In this document: one piece after another, positions 31,025 to 35,564 of the stretch
Position numbering within the stretch: position 1 is the stretch's first letter
Layout: each line of letters begins with the position of its first letter
Assembly (NCBI GenBank): GCA_045538735.1
Contig: JAZSRY010000037.1
Coordinates: 1 to 35,564, forward strand
Length of the DNA stretch: 35,564 nucleotides
From: SIG459 sp045538735
GTDB lineage: Bacteria; Bacillota; Clostridia; Oscillospirales; Oscillospiraceae
Direction: 5' to 3'
Made by a program: the position numbers and the translations under genes
The notes under the pieces: model-generated
The model's database searches: none
The model's input: the letters and a program-made list of their open reading frames with translations, nothing else
What the model was told of the DNA's origin: nothing

Positions 31025-32095
31025 CTATATTTTTTTGCGTGCCCGACCCAACAGAAATACAAGGGGCAGAAGGCCGAAGATTATCAGCGCGTTGCCGAAG
31101 GGCACGATTTTTTCCGAGAAAAGCCCCACCCCAAGCATGTCCGAAGGCAGAGCAAGTCCTACCGCCGCGGAAAGGCCGGCCGATGCTATGGCGCAGATGC
31201 TGCTGCCTGCGTTCAGACAACGGCTGAAGTTTCTGGATGCCAGCCATAAAAGCAGTGAAAAATGCACCGCGTCGGCAAACATCCAAAGAGCAAGGGCAAG
31301 GGCTTCCATCCTTGCGAAGGAATTGAAAATATGAATGTCCCTCACAAGCATAAAAAAGGGATAGTTGAGCTTTGCCGTCAGCTCTGCGCCGAAAATTCCC
31401 AGACAGCATAGGCAAAGCAGCTCCGTCACCGCCAGAAGCACCAGCGCCCAAAGGGCATAGCGGCTGCTTTTGAACTCTTCGCTGCAGCGGTTTTCCGCAA
31501 AGCCCAGATAGCAAACCACGGAAAGGGTGTTGAGCACCGTGAAGCCGCTTTTAAGAAGAGGTATGGTGTCCGACTCCCTGAAAGTGAAGACAGCGCGAAA
31601 ATCCCCGTCGGCAATGGCGAAAACGAAGACGAGGGCGAAGGCAAGAAGGAGCGGAGGCCGAAAAAGCACTGCCATGCGGGCAATGGAGGAAAATTTTCCC
31701 GCCGCTATGGGCAGACAGACGGCGGCGCTGAATATAACAAAAATCCAGGCCCCGGCAGAGGGATAGATGGTGGAAGTGAAGCGGTAGGCGGCGGAACGGA
31801 GGATGAAGCCTCCGTAAAAGCAGAGCCAAAGGCTCACTATGACCACCGCCGCCCGCCCTGTCCACCGCCCCAGACTCAGCTCAAAAACCTCTCCAAGAGA
31901 GCGCCCTTCACGAAGGAGAGCCTTCATAAAAAATATCATTATCAAAACGGGAATCAGAGCCAGAGGCGCTGCCAGCCAGGCTGCCGTGCCCGAGACCGCC
32001 ACAAGAGAGGAGGGGAAGCGCCTTGCCACGGGGCTCAGCAGCGCCACGAAGGCCAGAGCCAGCATCTGGCGGCGGTTAACGGTGTCCTTTCCCAT
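31025..32095 (-). CDS. gerAB: Spore germination protein GerAB family (membrane transporter-like)
   Basis: This is the B subunit of a germinant receptor, an APC-superfamily-like membrane protein thought to bind the germinant in the inner spore membrane. Read from the ATG at 32095 it has 356 residues with about ten hydrophobic segments. The family region is YPFFMLVRDIHIFNSFARME followed by ALWMFADAVHFS. I chose this start because GGAGGGGGA lies just upstream and its A is shared with the stop of gerAC (TAATG), implying coupled translation. An in-frame extension upstream overlaps gerAC and has no ribosome-binding site. It is the last gene of the operon. Confidence 0.88.
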   Translation of the reverse strand: MGKDTVNRRQMLALAFVALLSPVARRFPSSLVAVSGTAAWLAAPLALIPVLIMIFFMKALLREGRSLGEVFELSLGRWTGRAAVVIVSLWLCFYGGFILRSAAYRFTSTIYPSAGAWIFVIFSAAVCLPIAAGKFSSIARMAVLFRPPLLLAFALVFVFAIADGDFRAVFTFRESDTIPLLKSGFTVLNTLSVVCYLGFAENRCSEEFKSSRYALWALVLLAVTELLCLCCLGIFGAELTAKLNYPFFMLVRDIHIFNSFARMEALALALWMFADAVHFSLLLWLASRNFSRCLNAGSSICAIASAGLSAAVGLALPSDMLGVGLFSEKIVPFGNALIIFGLLPLVFLLGRARKKI

Positions 32096-33264
32096 TATGC
32101 TCCCCCTCCTTCCGCGCTCATTTGATCGCCAAGCTCCCTTGTGTAGCTGATTTTCGTTGTGCATTTCAGGTCGAACTCCGCATTTTTCAGCCATGAATCG
32201 GGGAGGGCGGCTGTTTTTTCTGCGTCCGACTGCCGCAGGTAAGCCTTCAGACCCAGAAAATCTGCATCAAGCTCACGGCTTATGGAGAGGACAGCGCCGA
32301 TTTTCTCCTCCATATCACGGGACAGGGCATCCTCCATTTGGGCAAGAAAGGCCTTGTCGGTGACATGCCTTGTTTCCGTGTCGGGCTCGGCAAGATTGGC
32401 CTTCAGCTTGGCTTTCACCTCTATGCTCTCCAAAGAGCCGTCCGCAGCCCAATGGGGAGTGATGTCCGCGCTGCCTTTTTCGTATTCAAGGCTCAGCCGC
32501 CCGCCCTCGCCGTCCGAGAGAGTGATGCCTGCGCTGCCCATGTTGCCCATAATTAGGTTGGCAGCCTGACTTATTTCGTGGGGAATAAAGCCCACAAGGG
32601 CGCCGTCTTTCAATATGCCGTAGCCCTCCGCAACGGGATTAACCCCCGCCTCCAGCAGATAGACGCTGTCCTCAGTGGTGTAAGGGCGCAGGGCGCAGAC
32701 AAGGGCTGCGCCGTGGTTGGAGAGGCTGCGTATGGTCTCCCGGGCGGTGAAAACATGGCTGCCGCCCCGGGTGCGGGTGTCGCGGAGTATGCTGGAGAGG
32801 GTTTTGCTGACCTCATAGCTGTCCTCCCCGGGACCGCAGATAAGCTCCTTGGCGCTGCCCCCCTTCACCACGAAGAGATAAATGCCCAGACGCAGCTGAT
32901 TATCTCTTGCAATATAGTCGAAAAGATTTTCTGCGCCGGAGCGGGCATAGTCCTCGCCCATCAGCACATATTCCGCATGGGAATAATAAAGCTGGCGGTC
33001 GGCGGAAAAGTCCTGCAGGGAGCTCAGCGCCCGGGTGATGCTTTCGCCGCCGCGGCTTATGATGCCTCCCGAATTATCCGAGGATAGCTTCTGGCAGCTG
33101 ACGGAGAGCGTCACCCCGTCCTCTTCCGCTGTGTCGGCACCCAAAGCCTGCACCAGAAGAAGATGCTCCGTTGCTCTGTAGTTTGAATATATGCTGCCGC
33201 TGCCGCCGCAGCCGCTGAGGAAAAGGCAGAAGGCGGCAAGAAGCAGGCTCAGGAATTTTTTCAT
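32095..33264 (-). CDS. gerAC: Spore germination lipoprotein GerAC family
   Basis: The C subunit of a germinant receptor, anchored by lipid to the outer face of the spore inner membrane. 389 residues. A signal peptide MKKFLSLLLAAFCLF ends in the lipobox LSGC, with C19 as the lipidated residue. The rest is soluble and fits the Ger(x)C pattern: HLLLVQALGADTAEEDGVTL near the start, then YYSHAEYVLMGEDYA and LRLGIYLFV. The C-terminal domain has LSRDMEEKIGAVLSISRELD followed by DFLGL, typical of the family. AGGTGA precedes the ATG. It lies 42 bases after gerAA and overlaps gerAB by one base. Confidence 0.9.
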   Translation of the reverse strand: MKKFLSLLLAAFCLFLSGCGGSGSIYSNYRATEHLLLVQALGADTAEEDGVTLSVSCQKLSSDNSGGIISRGGESITRALSSLQDFSADRQLYYSHAEYVLMGEDYARSGAENLFDYIARDNQLRLGIYLFVVKGGSAKELICGPGEDSYEVSKTLSSILRDTRTRGGSHVFTARETIRSLSNHGAALVCALRPYTTEDSVYLLEAGVNPVAEGYGILKDGALVGFIPHEISQAANLIMGNMGSAGITLSDGEGGRLSLEYEKGSADITPHWAADGSLESIEVKAKLKANLAEPDTETRHVTDKAFLAQMEDALSRDMEEKIGAVLSISRELDADFLGLKAYLRQSDAEKTAALPDSWLKNAEFDLKCTTKISYTRELGDQMSAEGGGA

Positions 33265-33306
33265 AAATCACCTATACATATTATATATAGTATATATTTT
33301 GCCCCG

Positions 33307-34827
33307 TCACTTCTGGTTCCAGCGGTCCTTGCCCGCAAGCTCGTCGCTGCGGCGCTTAGTGAGCCAAAGGGGCGGGCGCAAAATGGCGGTCAGGCTTTTG
33401 AGGAAATAGCCCTCGCTGAGAGGGGCGGTGTAGGCAAGGCCGAAGCTTTCGATGCTGCAAAGATGCCATATCAGCAGCACGATGCCCAGCATCAGCCCGT
33501 AAAGACCCAGACTTACTGCCAAAAGCACCATGGCAAGGCGCAGTATGCGCACAGCGCCACCCAAATCCTGAGAAGGGAGGGTGAAGGAGCATATTCCCGC
33601 AGTGGCCACAACTATCACCGTCACGGGGCTGACAACACGGGCTTCCACCGCCGCCTGCCCCACGATGAGAGCGCCTATAATGCTGACGGTGTCACCCACG
33701 GGGTTGGGCAGGCGCAGACCCGCCTCCTGCAAAAGCTCGAAGGCAAGGAGCATGCCGATGAGCTCCATTGCGGCGGAAAAGGGCACCTGCTGCCGCGCTT
33801 CGATTATGCTCAGCAGCAATCGGGAGGGTATCATCTCCTGATGATACATATTCATTGCCGCGAAAAGGGCGGGGAGAGTGAGGGTTATAACAAGGCTGAG
33901 CCAGCGGATGAGGCAGAGAAAGCTCACCACAAGGAAATGCCCCGCCCTGTCGTCACCCACCTTGAGGAAGCTTGGCAGGGTTGCGGGCAGCAAAAAGCCG
34001 ATGGGCAGCCCATCAATCAGTATACCTATCCTCCCTGCCAAAAGCTCCATAGCGAATTTATCGGGGCGCTCCGTGTGAATAAGCTGGGGGAAGGGAGAGG
34101 TGGGATTATCCACGATATATTGCTCAAGATTGCCGGCGGAGATGAGTCCGTCAATATCTATGGAGTCCAGCCGTTTTACCGCCTCCAGGATTTTGCTTTT
34201 CTCCGCCACATCCTGCACATACATCAAAGCCACAGGAGTGCCGCTTTTGCGGCCGACGCTGCGGGAAATAAGCTTCAGAGCATTGGTGCGCAGATGACGG
34301 CGGACAAGGCTTGTGTTGATGCGTATGGTCTCCACAAAAGCGCCCTTTGCCCCCTTGACGGTTTTCTCAACCGTGGGCTCGGAAATGGCGCGGGATTGGA
34401 GAGAGCGGATATCAAAGCTGGCGGCCTCTCCCAGAGAATCGAAAACAAGCACCACAAAGCCCATAAGAATATCGCTCACAACATCCGCCATATTGCTGCG
34501 GCGGCGGGCGGTGAGAGAATAAATCTGCCCTTCCATAATCATCTCAAGCATCTCCCGCTGGCTGCGGCAGGAGGACAAAAGAGAGTTCATGGCAAAGGGG
34601 CGGACGAAATCCTCGCTTACAGCCACGGTGTTCACAAGGCCGTCTATCCAGCAGGCGGTGGCGCCAAGGCTTTCTCTTCCCTGACAGCTCAAAACCCTTG
34701 CTTCAAAATCTCCGCAATCGGAAAAAATATTTTTTAAATTTTTTTCAGAAATTTTTAAGCTATCTATGCGGTTTTTATTAATATCCCTATTCGATTTTCT
34801 TCGTTTAAATATACTAAATCCAGACAT
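33307..34827 (-). CDS. gerAA: Spore germination protein GerAA family
   Basis: The A subunit of a germinant receptor. The product from the ATG at 34827 has 506 residues: a hydrophilic N-terminal half and four to five membrane segments in the C-terminal half. Strong family motifs are DNPTSPFPQL, ERPDKFAMELLAGRIGILID, PARQQVPF-like EARQQVPFSAAMELIGMLLA and GLRLPNPVGDTVSIIGALIV. The open frame extends to a GTG 42 bases upstream, but neither start has a good ribosome-binding site; I prefer the ATG (MSGFSIFKRRK). It is the first gene of a minus-strand operon in the order A-C-B and is divergent from the rRNA operon. Confidence 0.88.
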   Translation of the reverse strand: MSGFSIFKRRKSNRDINKNRIDSLKISEKNLKNIFSDCGDFEARVLSCQGRESLGATACWIDGLVNTVAVSEDFVRPFAMNSLLSSCRSQREMLEMIMEGQIYSLTARRRSNMADVVSDILMGFVVLVFDSLGEAASFDIRSLQSRAISEPTVEKTVKGAKGAFVETIRINTSLVRRHLRTNALKLISRSVGRKSGTPVALMYVQDVAEKSKILEAVKRLDSIDIDGLISAGNLEQYIVDNPTSPFPQLIHTERPDKFAMELLAGRIGILIDGLPIGFLLPATLPSFLKVGDDRAGHFLVVSFLCLIRWLSLVITLTLPALFAAMNMYHQEMIPSRLLLSIIEARQQVPFSAAMELIGMLLAFELLQEAGLRLPNPVGDTVSIIGALIVGQAAVEARVVSPVTVIVVATAGICSFTLPSQDLGGAVRILRLAMVLLAVSLGLYGLMLGIVLLIWHLCSIESFGLAYTAPLSEGYFLKSLTAILRPPLWLTKRRSDELAGKDRWNQK

Positions 34828-34912
34828 ATTGGTATTTTTCCCATTAATACTCACAATATGTAGTAGCACAATAAAAACTTGAAAAAAACTTTAAAATTTG
34901 CGAAAAAAAGTG
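34828..34912. other. Divergent control region between gerAA and the rRNA operon
   Basis: Very AT-rich. On plus, the A-tracts at about 34870-34910 lie just upstream of the rRNA -35 and look like an UP element. The ger promoter must lie here on minus; it would be expected to use a forespore sigma factor (SigG) but I could not identify its elements with confidence. Confidence 0.5.
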
Positions 34913-34941
34913 TTGACAAAGCGTATGTGGTGTGTTATTCT
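34913..34941 (+). promoter_or_regulatory. Ribosomal RNA operon promoter
   Basis: TTGACA (34913-34918), a 17-base spacer and TATTCT (34936-34941), preceded by A/T-tracts suited to an UP element. It is about 245 bases before the 16S rRNA, a normal leader length. Confidence 0.85.
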
Positions 34942-34947
34942 AACAAA

Positions 34948-35184
34948 GCTGACGCCGCTGAGGCGGGCAGCGGGAGCCGAAAAAGCTCTCCGGTGTACCT
35001 TGAAAATTAAACATTGTAAGAACACAAAACATTATGTTTTGTAGCTTATGCAAATAAGCACCAGCAAAGAAAAGGGCTTTTACAAAGTTGTAGAATAACA
35101 ACTATAAAAGATTCTATTTGAGATTTGAAGCTATGAGATAGTTTTCAATGAATGATTTCAACAGCATATGCTGTAGAGATACAA
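34948..35184 (+). other. rRNA leader and 16S 5' processing region
   Basis: Non-coding leader. It carries ACCTTGAAAATTAAACA (34998-35014), of the TTGAAAA type seen before clostridial rRNA genes and likely part of the antitermination region. There is a hairpin ACAAAAC...GTTTTGT (about 35024-35042), the pair GTTGT...ACAAC (about 35087-35102) and a 14-base perfect palindrome ACAGCATATGCTGT at 35161-35174. The left half of the 16S processing stem should lie here; its partner is outside the window. Confidence 0.7.

Positions 35185-35564
<380 letters not shown>

Noticed and set aside
32096..32194. Upstream extension of gerAB by 33 codons
   Set aside because: It overlaps the end of gerAC in another frame and lacks a ribosome-binding site; the internal ATG has GGAGGGGGA at ideal spacing and a TAATG overlap.
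33463..34737. A 424-codon plus-strand open frame over gerAA
   Set aside because: The product is rich in H, Q and G without domain features, and the minus strand has clear GerAA membrane segments and motifs.

Overview
The window looks like a chromosomal segment from an anaerobic, endospore-forming member of the Firmicutes, most likely order Oscillospirales (clostridial cluster IV). Three things support this: the 5' part of a 16S rRNA gene at the right end, whose text resembles Oscillibacter/Flavonifractor-type sequences from memory; a gerA-type spore germination operon; and the dnaA-dnaN-S4-recF-remB-gyrB-gyrA order. No database search was possible.

Layout. At 0.96-6.94 kb lies recJ, followed by a tight operon of rel (bifunctional (p)ppGpp enzyme), dtd, a GloB-like metallo-beta-lactamase-fold hydrolase and a small SRPBCC-like protein, closed by a terminator. 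At 7.95-11.77 kb are an OmpR-family regulator, its histidine kinase (with its own promoter behind a terminator) and a membrane-anchored HtrA protease, probably an envelope-stress module. At 12.3-21.8 kb is the replication-initiation block: dnaA, a probable oriC with degenerate DnaA boxes and a DnaA-trio-like tract, dnaN, an S4-domain gene, recF, remB, gyrB and gyrA. At 22.0-28.7 kb are a DUF559 nuclease-like gene, rnhA, an ABC half-transporter and mfd. At 29.2-34.8 kb, on the minus strand, are asnS and a germinant-receptor operon in the order A-C-B. The window ends in a strong rRNA promoter, a leader and the first ~380 nt of 16S rRNA.

The striking part is the intergenic DNA. Operon interiors are compact, but nearly every inter-operon gap is a mosaic of palindromic modules used in both orientations: (A) ~50-60 bp double-hairpin units with an inner CCTCCCTT...AAGGGAGG palindrome; (B) GTAGGG-headed hairpins whose palindromic core is swapped between copies; (C) a ~250 bp composite, five copies, whose hairpins show compensatory base changes; (D) two MITE-like elements with terminal inverted repeats. 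Unit A also occurs as head-to-head doublets. The DUF559 gene sits exactly between two oppositely oriented units of this family, with its start context and stop codon supplied by the repeats. That is the arrangement expected if the short doublets are non-autonomous derivatives of a DUF559-encoding unit, analogous to REPIN/RAYT systems of Proteobacteria. This is an inference from arrangement and sequence and is untested.
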